A stretch of 8,436 bases of DNA. It comes from Dehalococcoidia bacterium (GTDB lineage: Bacteria > Chloroflexota > Dehalococcoidia > UBA6926). A program made the translations under genes and the position numbers. The notes below the pieces were generated by a model that searched no databases, was not told where the DNA came from, and worked only from the letters and a program-made list of their open reading frames with translations. Where the stretch lies: contig JAAXGS010000155.1 of NCBI GenBank assembly GCA_012271225.1, positions 1 to 8,436 on the forward strand, read 5' to 3'. This document shows, in pieces, positions 1-4,547 of the stretch (its first letter is position 1; each line of letters opens with the position of its first letter).

Positions 1-2
1 CG

Positions 3-104
3 TTTCGGCACGATGTTCTCACTCTGTTTGACCATGCTGCCAGAAGTGAGACTGCCGCTGTGAAGGCGCGCATACGACATGCGCGCGCTGCGATTCCAAG
101 CTAA
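3..104 (+). CDS. Possible C-terminal tail of an upstream gene (partial)
   Basis: Frame 3 is open from the window edge to a TAA at 102-104 and would encode about 33 residues, an alanine- and arginine-rich, probably helical tail ending in R-A-A-I-P-S. The other two plus frames stop earlier (about 28-30 and 61-63). No family can be recognised from so short a piece. An open frame of this length at an edge can easily arise by chance in GC-rich DNA, so this is only a candidate. The sequence left of the window would decide it. Confidence 0.3.
   Translation, partial: FRHDVLTLFDHAARSETAAVKARIRHARAAIPS
66..86. repeat. Perfect 8-bp inverted repeat (hairpin)
   Basis: GCGCGCAT (66-73) and ATGCGCGC (79-86) are perfect reverse complements separated by the 5-base spacer ACGAC. 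No T-run follows on either strand, so it is not a textbook intrinsic terminator. It sits just before the stop of the possible upstream reading frame. It could be a weak terminator, a protein-binding site or chance. Confidence 0.4.
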
Positions 105-246
105 AGCACGAGTTGCCAGCCCGCCATTTCTATCCATCGATGTAGAGGTTGGGTAAATCTTATCGAGAGGTTCTTGTCCGACTCTCTAAATCGGGATCTC
201 CCACCGGAAAGTTCACAGTTCGCCCCGCCCCGGCGCCACCAGACTC

Positions 247-274
247 TTGACGGAACCAGAAGATTTCGTATCGT
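247..274 (+). promoter_or_regulatory. Candidate sigma70-like promoter for the membrane protein gene
   Basis: TTGACG at 247-252 (5/6 to TTGACA) is followed after 16 bases by TATCGT at 269-274 (4/6 to TATAAT). Transcription would start near 281, giving a leader of about 85 bases before the ATG at 365. The -10 match is mediocre. The rest of 105-364 holds no convincing gene; the minus-strand frames there give Arg/Ser-rich translations with no family signature. Confidence 0.3.
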
Positions 275-364
275 GGTCGACTGATGATGCCGCTGCAAGC
301 CCGTGGTGGCGGGTCGACAGCCTGTAGCGCAGAGTAAAGGAAAAGAGGAGCGTGCACTTCGTCC

Positions 365-1957
365 ATGGCCATGCCACGCTTGACTCGGGGCAATAGCGCA
401 AGCCCCCGGCGACGGTCACGGGCAGCCGGTTGGGTGCTGCTTGGCGTTGCTGTGGCTTCATTCCTTGGTTTTGGCCATTACTTTGCCCTGCCTCACTATG
501 GCAATGGTGTTGGCGTCTTGGATGATGGCACACTGATTGTTGATCTGGATTCGCGTTACGTTAGCGAAGATGGCGGCCTCACCTGGCAACCCGCATACAT
601 TGGCAAAGGCGACAGTTGGCGGAAGGTATGGAGAGTTGATGAAGACTGGGAGGACACTATCCGCTGGGGTAGAGAGAGCGTCCGAACACCGCGAGGGACA
701 TACGCCATTACGTGGGGAGGAATTGACAATACCTATAGCCTGGGCGACATCAGCATCATTCGTATTCGGCAAGACATTCGTAACTGGCAAAACGTTTGGA
801 CCGTTTACCGTCCGCCGCACCTGCTCAGCGCAGCCGATGTGCGGTTTAGAGACCGGTATCATAATGCGTACAACTATTTTCACTGGCGTACTCCAGCGAA
901 TCTCGTCTATCATGCTCCCAGCGGCAACATCGTCGCCGTTCTGGAGCTCGAAGGAGTTGTGATTGGCGACGATAAGGAGAATTGGGTGCCTCTGCTGACT
1001 GAAGACAGGACACAAGATTACGGCGCGTCTTTTCCCAGTAAGATTACCTTTGTACTCAGTGGACTATGGCCGGTAGGGATTGTGATTGCGTTTACCGCCA
1101 CAGCGGCCGCACTTGCCTTTTCTGGTCGGCCGCGCTCTGGCACTGCTTCGTTGCCGTTCATTGCGGCCGCCCTAGTTCGGCTGGTTCCTTTATTTGGCGT
1201 CTATGCGCTGATCGCTATCGATTGGAGTTTTCGCTTCGAAGGTTTTCTTTGGATCGTTAGTGCGATTGTAGCTCTTCTTGGAGCCGCTGCGGTTTGGCGA
1301 AGGCGCCCGGGTAGTAGTGAATTTTGGAGTTTGCTTGCCGGCACTGCAGTTCCCTTGATCGTCATAGTTGCGCTACTCGGATTATTTGTCTACGGAATCT
1401 TTGTCCCTGCAAGACCGGTTGCCTTGTTCTTCTCGGTAGCCTCCTCGATAATCTCTTTGGGAGCAGCCATTTTGATATGGCGCAAGGCCAGGGCAGTAGT
1501 TGGAATGTCAAGCCTTGTGTTGGCATGCCTCGTTTCCTCCGTCGGACTCATTTTTGTTCATACGGACGCGCCACGGGATGCTGCAGAGGAACTCGCGCAA
1601 CTCCTTGTGAATCTCCAGTATAGGATTCCGTACCCGATCAGATACCTCTTTCAGCCAAGCGGCACATTTTTTACCGGGTTCGCACACATGATAGTTCTAT
1701 CGGTGGGCCTTGTGTGGAGCCTGATGGCCTTTATCAGCTTCCTTCCGCTCTCCGTCCGCCAAATCCCTAGCGTACTCATTGCTTTGTGCGTAATGACAGG
1801 ACTCGTCGCGCTCGCATTTGTCATTGGCGTCGTGCAGGGATTCAACCTGGGGGCGGCAAAGATCGACACCGTCATCCTGGTCATCGCGGCAGTGTGGGCC
1901 TTTCGGTGGTATTTCCGCAATCGCTTACCGGCAGAGAGAGGCGAGAACGCCGGGTGA
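365..1957 (+). CDS. Multi-pass membrane protein with an Asp-box (BNR-like) extracytoplasmic domain
   Basis: This encodes 530 residues and ends in consecutive stops TGA TAG. After a basic N-terminus (R-R-R-S-R, about 15-19) comes a first hydrophobic segment (about 22-42). A mainly polar domain follows (about 43-227). It contains a canonical Asp-box, S67-E-D-G-G-L-T-W74, and beta-strand-like repeats such as 'G-N-I-V-A-V-L' near 188-194, resembling a degenerate beta-propeller blade. The remainder is about nine further hydrophobic segments (near 228-252, 264-286, 292-311, 326-346, 351-372, 379-398, 435-460, 469-492, 499-516) and a short basic tail. Asp-boxes are structural turns found in sialidases and many unrelated propellers, so they do not show an enzyme activity. 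I do not recognise a family for the whole protein. ATG 365 is the first start after an in-frame TAA at 335-337. A purine-rich GAGGAG at 345-350 is rather far from it (14 bases), and ATG 371 is an equally possible start. Function unknown; a sensory or transport role would be speculation. Confidence 0.85.
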   Translation: MAMPRLTRGNSASPRRRSRAAGWVLLGVAVASFLGFGHYFALPHYGNGVGVLDDGTLIVDLDSRYVSEDGGLTWQPAYIGKGDSWRKVWRVDEDWEDTIRWGRESVRTPRGTYAITWGGIDNTYSLGDISIIRIRQDIRNWQNVWTVYRPPHLLSAADVRFRDRYHNAYNYFHWRTPANLVYHAPSGNIVAVLELEGVVIGDDKENWVPLLTEDRTQDYGASFPSKITFVLSGLWPVGIVIAFTATAAALAFSGRPRSGTASLPFIAAALVRLVPLFGVYALIAIDWSFRFEGFLWIVSAIVALLGAAAVWRRRPGSSEFWSLLAGTAVPLIVIVALLGLFVYGIFVPARPVALFFSVASSIISLGAAILIWRKARAVVGMSSLVLACLVSSVGLIFVHTDAPRDAAEELAQLLVNLQYRIPYPIRYLFQPSGTFFTGFAHMIVLSVGLVWSLMAFISFLPLSVRQIPSVLIALCVMTGLVALAFVIGVVQGFNLGAAKIDTVILVIAAVWAFRWYFRNRLPAERGENAG

Positions 1958-1962
1958 TAGAA

Positions 1963-1993
1963 CGCAGGCAAACCGCTTGCGCCGGCGCCTGCG
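1963..1993 (+). terminator. Possible hairpin downstream of the membrane protein gene
   Basis: CGCAGGC (1963-1969) and GCCTGCG (1987-1993) can pair across a 17-base loop that itself contains the palindrome GCGCCGGCGC (1979-1988). It begins 6 bases after the stop codon of the upstream gene. No U-tract follows, so it is at best a weak or factor-dependent terminator. The rest of the gap up to 2078 shows no gene or repeat I can support. Confidence 0.25.
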
Positions 1994-2078
1994 AGGGCGC
2001 GTCAGTTTCCTGCCGTTCAAAGGTAGCGGTCATCGCTGAACCCATCGTCTGGCAGGCCGCGCCGGATCGCGGACAGGC

Positions 2079-2084
2079 TATAAT
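2079..2084 (+). promoter_or_regulatory. Candidate -10 box for the DUF433-hicA-hicB unit
   Basis: A perfect TATAAT lies 78 bases before the DUF433 start codon, in the only gap upstream of the three co-oriented small genes. I see no good -35 hexamer 16-18 bases upstream, where the DNA is very GC-rich, and no TG extension. The call rests on the -10 match and position. The leader of about 70 bases has no recognisable structure. Confidence 0.35.
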
Positions 2085-2161
2085 GGCCTTCAAAGACCGC
2101 AGGCTGACGGCCGCCCCAAGTTTGGCCATCGTGAACCCTGTGCTCCCGGAGGTGGAGACCG

Positions 2162-2368
2162 ATGGATTGGCGGGACTACATATCATCTAACCCGGCGATT
2201 TGCCATGGGGCGGCGCGCATCACTGGCACGCGGGTCATGGTGACCGTCATCCTCGACAACCTGGCTGAGGGACTGGATGCCAATGACATCGTGCGGAGCT
2301 ACCCGTCGGTGCCGCGGGAGGCGGTACAGGCATCCTTGCGTTATGCCGCTGAACTGGCTAACCCTTAG
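2162..2368 (+). CDS. DUF433 family protein (putative antitoxin-like HTH protein)
   Basis: The 68 residues match the small DUF433 family in full. The opening is W3-R-D-Y-I; then come P11-A-I-C-H-G, the G22-T-R-V turn, an 'I-L-D-N-L-A-E-G' helix (30-37), 'D-I-V-R-S-Y-P' (42-48) and an 'R-E-A-V-x-A-S-L-R-Y-A-A' C-terminal helix. Family members have a helix-turn-helix-like fold and often accompany a DUF5615 PIN-like protein, which suggests an antitoxin role. No DUF5615 gene is present here. The next gene, 16 bases downstream, is hicA. The start is set by the strong ribosome site GGAGGTGGAG at 2148-2157. The likely role is DNA binding or regulation of the hicAB unit, or a relic antitoxin; both are inferred from position. 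Confidence 0.85.
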   Translation: MDWRDYISSNPAICHGAARITGTRVMVTVILDNLAEGLDANDIVRSYPSVPREAVQASLRYAAELANP

Positions 2369-2384
2369 ACCGCAGCCATAGACC

Positions 2385-2630
2385 ATGACAAATGCGGACG
2401 ACGTGTTACGACAGAGGATACTGAGCGGTCAGTCAGACGCGAACATACGCTTCGACGATCTGCGCACGTTTCTGTTGAGCTTGGGCTTCGTCGAGCGGAT
2501 CCGCGGCGGGCATCATATCTTCAGAAGGGAAGGCGTCCGTGAGCGGTTGAACATTCAGCGTGACGGAAGCCACGCTAAGCCCTATCAAGTACGGCAAGTC
2601 AGGCAGACACTCCTGAGAAACAGACTGTAA
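2385..2630 (+). CDS. hicA: HicA-family toxin (mRNA interferase)
   Basis: This 81-residue protein has the HicA double-stranded-RNA-binding-like fold signature. A short N-terminal extension (1-20) is followed by 'R22-F-D-D-L' and 'L33-G-F' helix elements. The active-site motif is G41-G-H-H-I-F46, in which H43 corresponds to the conserved catalytic histidine. Then come 'L-N-I-Q-R-D-G' (55-61) and the 'A-K-P-Y-Q-V-R-Q-V' tail (64-72). HicA toxins cut mRNA and tmRNA and are neutralised by HicB. The common motif is G-S-H; glycine replaces the serine here. No clear Shine-Dalgarno precedes the ATG, so translation is probably coupled to the DUF433 gene ending 16 bases upstream. The AAGGAG ribosome site of hicB begins inside or immediately after its TAA stop, consistent with one operon. 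Confidence 0.92.
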   Translation: MTNADDVLRQRILSGQSDANIRFDDLRTFLLSLGFVERIRGGHHIFRREGVRERLNIQRDGSHAKPYQVRQVRQTLLRNRL

Positions 2631-2640
2631 GGAGAGGACA

Positions 2641-2853
2641 ATGCACAAATACGAGGTCATCATCTATTGGAGCAACGAGGACGGGGTATTTCTGGCCGAG
2701 GTCCCTCAACTTCCGGGATGCGCTGCGCATGGAGATACCCAGCAAGCAGCGTTGGAGCAGATCGGGCAGGCTATAGACCTGTGGCTTGAAACGGCGCGTG
2801 AGTTCGGCGACCTTATCCCTGAACCGAAAGGCGAGCGCCTGATGCTGGCGTAG
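2641..2853 (+). CDS. hicB: HicB-family antitoxin, minimal form without DNA-binding domain
   Basis: The 70 residues match the RNase-H-like HicB antitoxin core. They show the strand 'Y4-E-V-I-I-Y-W', 'G15-V-F-L-A-E-V-P-Q-L-P-G-C-A-A-H-G' (15-31), a helix with 'A-L-E-Q-I-G-Q-A-I-D-L-W-L-E-T-A' (37-52), and a closing 'I-P-E-P' (59-62). HicB binds and blocks HicA. Many HicB proteins add a C-terminal helix-turn-helix or ribbon-helix-helix domain for autoregulation. This one ends right after the core, so it probably cannot bind DNA alone. It has a good ribosome site (AAGGAGAGG, about 2629-2637) and begins 10 bases after hicA. It converges on vapC with only 39 bases between their ends, where I see no clear terminator. 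Confidence 0.92.
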   Translation: MHKYEVIIYWSNEDGVFLAEVPQLPGCAAHGDTQQAALEQIGQAIDLWLETAREFGDLIPEPKGERLMLA

Positions 2854-2892
2854 GAACGAAAAGGACCACCACCCCACCCAGCGCTATCCCCC

Positions 2893-3321
2893 TCACCGCG
2901 CCGCTGGTGACCAGGGGTTGATCACCTCTATCCCGCTTCCCTGAAAGTCGCGCACATTCCGTGTTGCCACGGACGCGCCGCGGCTGCGCGCTATCGCCGC
3001 TATCAGGCAGTCGGGATGGTCGACAGAACGCCCGGCGGAGCGGCGCACCGCGACAATCACGGCGTACGCCTGGGCCGCTTCGCTATCAAAGGACAGAATG
3101 CGCTCTGCAAACATCACCCCAAGCATGCGCTCGGCGGCGATGGCCAAGCCCTGCCGCCGTTCTCCTTGGGGCAGGAGGGCAATGCCCGCCCGGACCTCCG
3201 CTTCCGTCACGGCCGTAATGTGAAGGTCATCTGTGAGTTGGATGTCGATCCACGTCAGGACTTCAGGCTGTGGGTGCCGGCGCATGAGCTCCGAAACGAC
3301 GTTGGTGTCCAGAATAATCAT
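2893..3321 (-). CDS. vapC: PIN-domain toxin, VapC/FitB type (ribonuclease)
   Basis: This is a complete 142-residue PIN domain, the usual length for VapC/FitB. The acidic metal-binding residues are visible: D5 in 'I-L-D-T-N', E42 in 'T-E-A-E-V-R-A-G', D104 in 'H-P-D-C-L-I-A-A-I-A', and D125 in 'A-T-R-N-V-R-D-F'. The ending 'V-I-N-P-W-S' is typical of FitB-like members. PIN toxins are Mg2+-dependent ribonucleases, often against tRNA or rRNA; the target cannot be read from the sequence. It is transcribed after its cognate antitoxin, with 20 bases between stop and start. No strong ribosome site of its own is seen, so translational coupling is likely. All catalytic positions are intact. Confidence 0.93.
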   Translation of the reverse strand: MIILDTNVVSELMRRHPQPEVLTWIDIQLTDDLHITAVTEAEVRAGIALLPQGERRQGLAIAAERMLGVMFAERILSFDSEAAQAYAVIVAVRRSAGRSVDHPDCLIAAIARSRGASVATRNVRDFQGSGIEVINPWSPAAR

Positions 3322-3341
3322 GGTGACGCGGCCGCGCTCAC

Positions 3342-3587
3342 TCAGTCAAAGGTTGGCGGCTCGCGCATGGGCTCTCTGGGCGGAATCTCCAACTCAACGC
3401 CGCCGTAGGGCCGAAAAAGCTCGCGGATAGCTGTGCCGAGATTCCGCGGCGGGGCGGCGTCCTCGTCCAGCGCCACTCTCAGAATGTCCCGCGCCTCCTG
3501 TTCCATGGAGCGCTCATGCTCCGCCGCGCGGACGCGCAGACGCCGCTTCAGTCCGTCATCGAGGTTGCGTACTGTGATGCTGGCCAT
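3342..3587 (-). CDS. vapB: FitA/VapB-like ribbon-helix-helix antitoxin
   Basis: The 81-residue protein has an N-terminal ribbon-helix-helix: strand 'S-I-T-V-R-N-L' (3-9), helix 'D-D-G-L-K-R-R-L-R-V-R-A-A' (10-22), and second helix 'M-E-Q-E-A-R-D-I-L-R-V-A-L' (28-40). This resembles FitA. The C-terminal part (about 44-81) contains 'A-I-R-E-L-F-R-P-Y-G-G', which in this family wraps the PIN toxin. It lies directly upstream of vapC on the minus strand. The start is fixed by a strong ribosome site, GGAGGTGAG (minus strand, 3596-3604), 8 bases from the ATG. It probably neutralises VapC and represses its own promoter at 3654-3662. A near-copy lies at 3809-4105. Confidence 0.92.
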   Translation of the reverse strand: MASITVRNLDDGLKRRLRVRAAEHERSMEQEARDILRVALDEDAAPPRNLGTAIRELFRPYGGVELEIPPREPMREPPTFD

Positions 3588-3653
3588 GTCCTGAGCTCAC
3601 CTCCAACTGTCTGCCCGCCCGCTTGCTACCATGCTATTCTATCCTGTCACGCT

Positions 3654-3662
3654 AGTATACCA
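3654..3662 (-). promoter_or_regulatory. Extended -10 promoter of the vapBC pair
   Basis: On the minus strand this reads TGGTATACT, an extended -10 (TGnTATAxT) about 66 bases before the antitoxin ATG. No convincing -35 is visible, which an extended -10 can tolerate. The homologous position in the duplicated copy reads TGGTATAAT, so the element is conserved while the surrounding leader has drifted. The antitoxin is expected to bind nearby for autoregulation, but I cannot define the operator. Confidence 0.5.
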
Positions 3663-3808
3663 CATATGCCATGATTGCGCTGCGGTCACCGGATGCGCAG
3701 TGTGCCGGCAATGCGCAGCCGGATCAATCGCCGGCCCCCATCGCCTTCGCCGCGCCCGGTGTCATTCAATCGTATCCATCCCGGCTGCGCTCATTCGGCC
3801 GCGCTCAT

Positions 3809-4105
3809 TCAGTCAAAGGTTGGCGGCTCGCGCATGGGCTCTCTGGACGGAATCTCCAACTCGGCGCCTCCGTATGGTTGAAAGAGATCGCGAATCATTG
3901 TGCCGAGGTTCCGTGACGGCGCGTTGTCCCCGTACGCCGCGTCTCGGTGGGTATCCTGGTCATCCTGGCGCGCGGCGTCCTCGTCCAGCGCCGCTCTCAG
4001 GATGTCCCGCGCCTCCTGTTCCATGGAGCGTCCGTTCTCCGCCGCGCGGACCCGCAGACGCCGCTTCAGTCCATCGTCGAGGTTGCGTACTGTGATGCTG
4101 GCCAT
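3809..4105 (-). CDS. Orphan FitA/VapB-like antitoxin (duplicate with 17-residue insertion)
   Basis: This 98-residue paralogue is about 89% identical to the 3342-3587 antitoxin over the 81 shared positions, by my hand alignment. The ribbon-helix-helix half differs at only three positions (N24, G25, A38). Residues 46-62 are an extra acidic/polar stretch (R-Q-D-D-Q-D-T-H-R-D and on) inserted after 'D-E-D-A-A', lengthening the linker between the DNA-binding and toxin-binding parts. The C-terminal 'R-E-P-M-R-E-P-P-T-F-D' is unchanged. No toxin gene follows. The ribosome site is weakened from GGAGGTGAG to GGGGGTGAG (4114-4122), while the -10 box is improved to TATAAT. The frame is intact, so it may still be made. 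It could cross-neutralise the neighbouring VapC, compete at its operator, or be a decaying duplicate. Confidence 0.82.
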   Translation of the reverse strand: MASITVRNLDDGLKRRLRVRAAENGRSMEQEARDILRAALDEDAARQDDQDTHRDAAYGDNAPSRNLGTMIRDLFQPYGGAELEIPSREPMREPPTFD

Positions 4106-4167
4106 GTCCTGAGCTCACCCCCAACCAATCAACCTGCCTGCCCGCTGCCATGCTGTTCTGTCACGCC

Positions 4168-4176
4168 ATTATACCA
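4168..4176 (-). promoter_or_regulatory. Extended -10 promoter of the orphan antitoxin
   Basis: On the minus strand this reads TGGTATAAT, a perfect extended -10, 63 bases before the ATG at 4105. It aligns with TGGTATACT in the paralogous leader. Short blocks around it (TGTCACGC, GATTGCGCTGC on the plus strand) are also conserved between the two copies and are candidate operator or leader elements. No clear -35 is seen. Confidence 0.5.
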
Positions 4177-4305
4177 CGATTGCGCTGCCATCATTATATG
4201 CAATATCCACGCGGGGTGCTCCTGCGCAATCGGGGGGGGCTGGGGAGCCTGATGGGCCGTCACCGGATGCGTCCGCACCGTCTTCAACATCCTCGGCCCC
4301 TGCTC

Positions 4306-4319
4306 CCCCCTTTAGGGGG
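4306..4319. repeat. Short GC hairpin in the intergenic region
   Basis: CCCCC (4306-4310) pairs with GGGGG (4315-4319) around a TTTA loop. No U-tract follows on either strand. It lies between the two diverging genes, where no terminator is required. It may insulate the promoters or be a remnant. The remainder of 4189-4332 holds an eight-G run (4232-4239) but no gene I can support. Confidence 0.3.
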
Positions 4320-4332
4320 CTCTCCCTCCGCT

Positions 4333-4364
4333 TAATGCAAGTCCCTCGTAACGCAAGTCCCTCG
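4333..4364. repeat. Two tandem 16-bp direct repeats upstream of the giant gene's promoter
   Basis: TAATGCAAGTCCCTCG (4333-4348) is followed directly by TAACGCAAGTCCCTCG (4349-4364), differing at one base. A 16-bp period places both copies roughly one and a half helical turns apart. They end 19 bases before the -35 box at 4384, a usual position for an activator site. The regulatory role is inferred; the repeat itself is directly visible. Confidence 0.6.
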
Positions 4365-4383
4365 CGAATCTCTCCCCGTCCTC

Positions 4384-4412
4384 TCGACACAACCGCGCAA
4401 GGCGTATATGAT
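4384..4412 (+). promoter_or_regulatory. Promoter of the giant secreted protein gene
   Basis: TCGACA (4384-4389, 5/6 to TTGACA), a 17-base spacer, then TATGAT (4407-4412, 5/6 to TATAAT) form the best sigma70-type promoter in the window. Transcription would begin near 4419, leaving a leader of about 129 bases before ATG 4548. The leader has no obvious long hairpin. The two 16-bp direct repeats lie immediately upstream. Confidence 0.5.
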
Positions 4413-4535
4413 GTGTCATGCCCGGCGGCGCGGGAGGGTGTCAGCGTGTGCGGGACGCGCGGCTCCCGGCGCGATGCTACGGCTGGCGATCTTTTCCCCG
4501 GGCGCAACACCACTGGCTGGACTGCGGTAATGGAC

Positions 4536-4542
4536 GGGAGGT
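4536..4542 (+). promoter_or_regulatory. Ribosome binding site deciding the giant gene's start
   Basis: GGGAGGT ends 5 bases before ATG 4548. The reading frame is open further upstream (in-frame ATG at 4530 and 4335, GTG at 4413 and 4446), so frame alone does not fix the start. This Shine-Dalgarno match and the promoter at 4384-4412 favour 4548; the ATG at 4530 lies upstream of the site. Confidence 0.6.
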
Positions 4543-4547
4543 CGGTC

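Larger units (their letters stand above)
3329..3697. repeat. Tandem duplication, copy 1 (antitoxin gene plus promoter region)
   Basis: This segment, from CGGCCGCGCTCA at 3329-3340 through the antitoxin gene and its leader to GATTGCGCTGC at 3673-3683, is repeated at 3796-4188 with scattered differences. A further shared 13-mer, GTCACCGGATGCG (3685-3697 and 4259-4271), suggests the original duplication reached that far. The left edge lies 7 bases outside the vapC start codon, so the toxin was not included in the surviving duplicate. 3698-3795 between the copies shows no gene and no PIN remnant in any minus frame I read. Confidence 0.85.
3796..4271. repeat. Tandem duplication, copy 2 (orphan antitoxin plus promoter region)
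   Basis: This is the diverged copy of 3329-3697. Relative to copy 1 it has a 51-bp in-frame insertion in the antitoxin gene and about 70 extra bases (4189-4258, including a run of eight G) before the last shared 13-mer. At its toxin-proximal edge GCGCTCATTC occurs twice, at 3787-3796 and 3801-3810, a small direct repeat that may mark the breakpoint. The homology stops where vapC would begin. Confidence 0.8.

Noticed and set aside
458..1015. 185-codon minus-strand reading frame inside the membrane protein gene
   Set aside because: The plus-strand frame has a clear Asp-box and transmembrane pattern. The antisense translation has no ribosome site and no family motif.
1786..2190. 134-codon plus-strand reading frame spanning the end of the membrane protein gene and the gap
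   Set aside because: It overlaps the upstream gene in another frame, runs through the TATAAT box and into the DUF433 start, and its Arg-rich product matches nothing.
3588..3808. Possible toxin remnant downstream of the orphan antitoxin
   Set aside because: I read the minus strand for a PIN start (L-D-T-N or similar) and other small-toxin motifs and found none. Only the duplicated leader of the first antitoxin and unrelated sequence are present.
3631..4095. 154-codon plus-strand reading frame across the duplicated antitoxin
   Set aside because: It is antisense to a well-supported ribbon-helix-helix gene. Its proline/arginine-rich translation looks like a shadow.
4232..4239. Run of eight G as a phase-variation tract
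   Set aside because: It lies upstream of both promoters' start regions and outside any coding sequence or promoter spacer, so slippage would not obviously switch either gene.
3329..4271. CRISPR-like or mobile-element repeats
   Set aside because: Only two long diverged copies are present, containing a gene and promoter. There are no short regularly spaced repeats, terminal inverted repeats or transposase.
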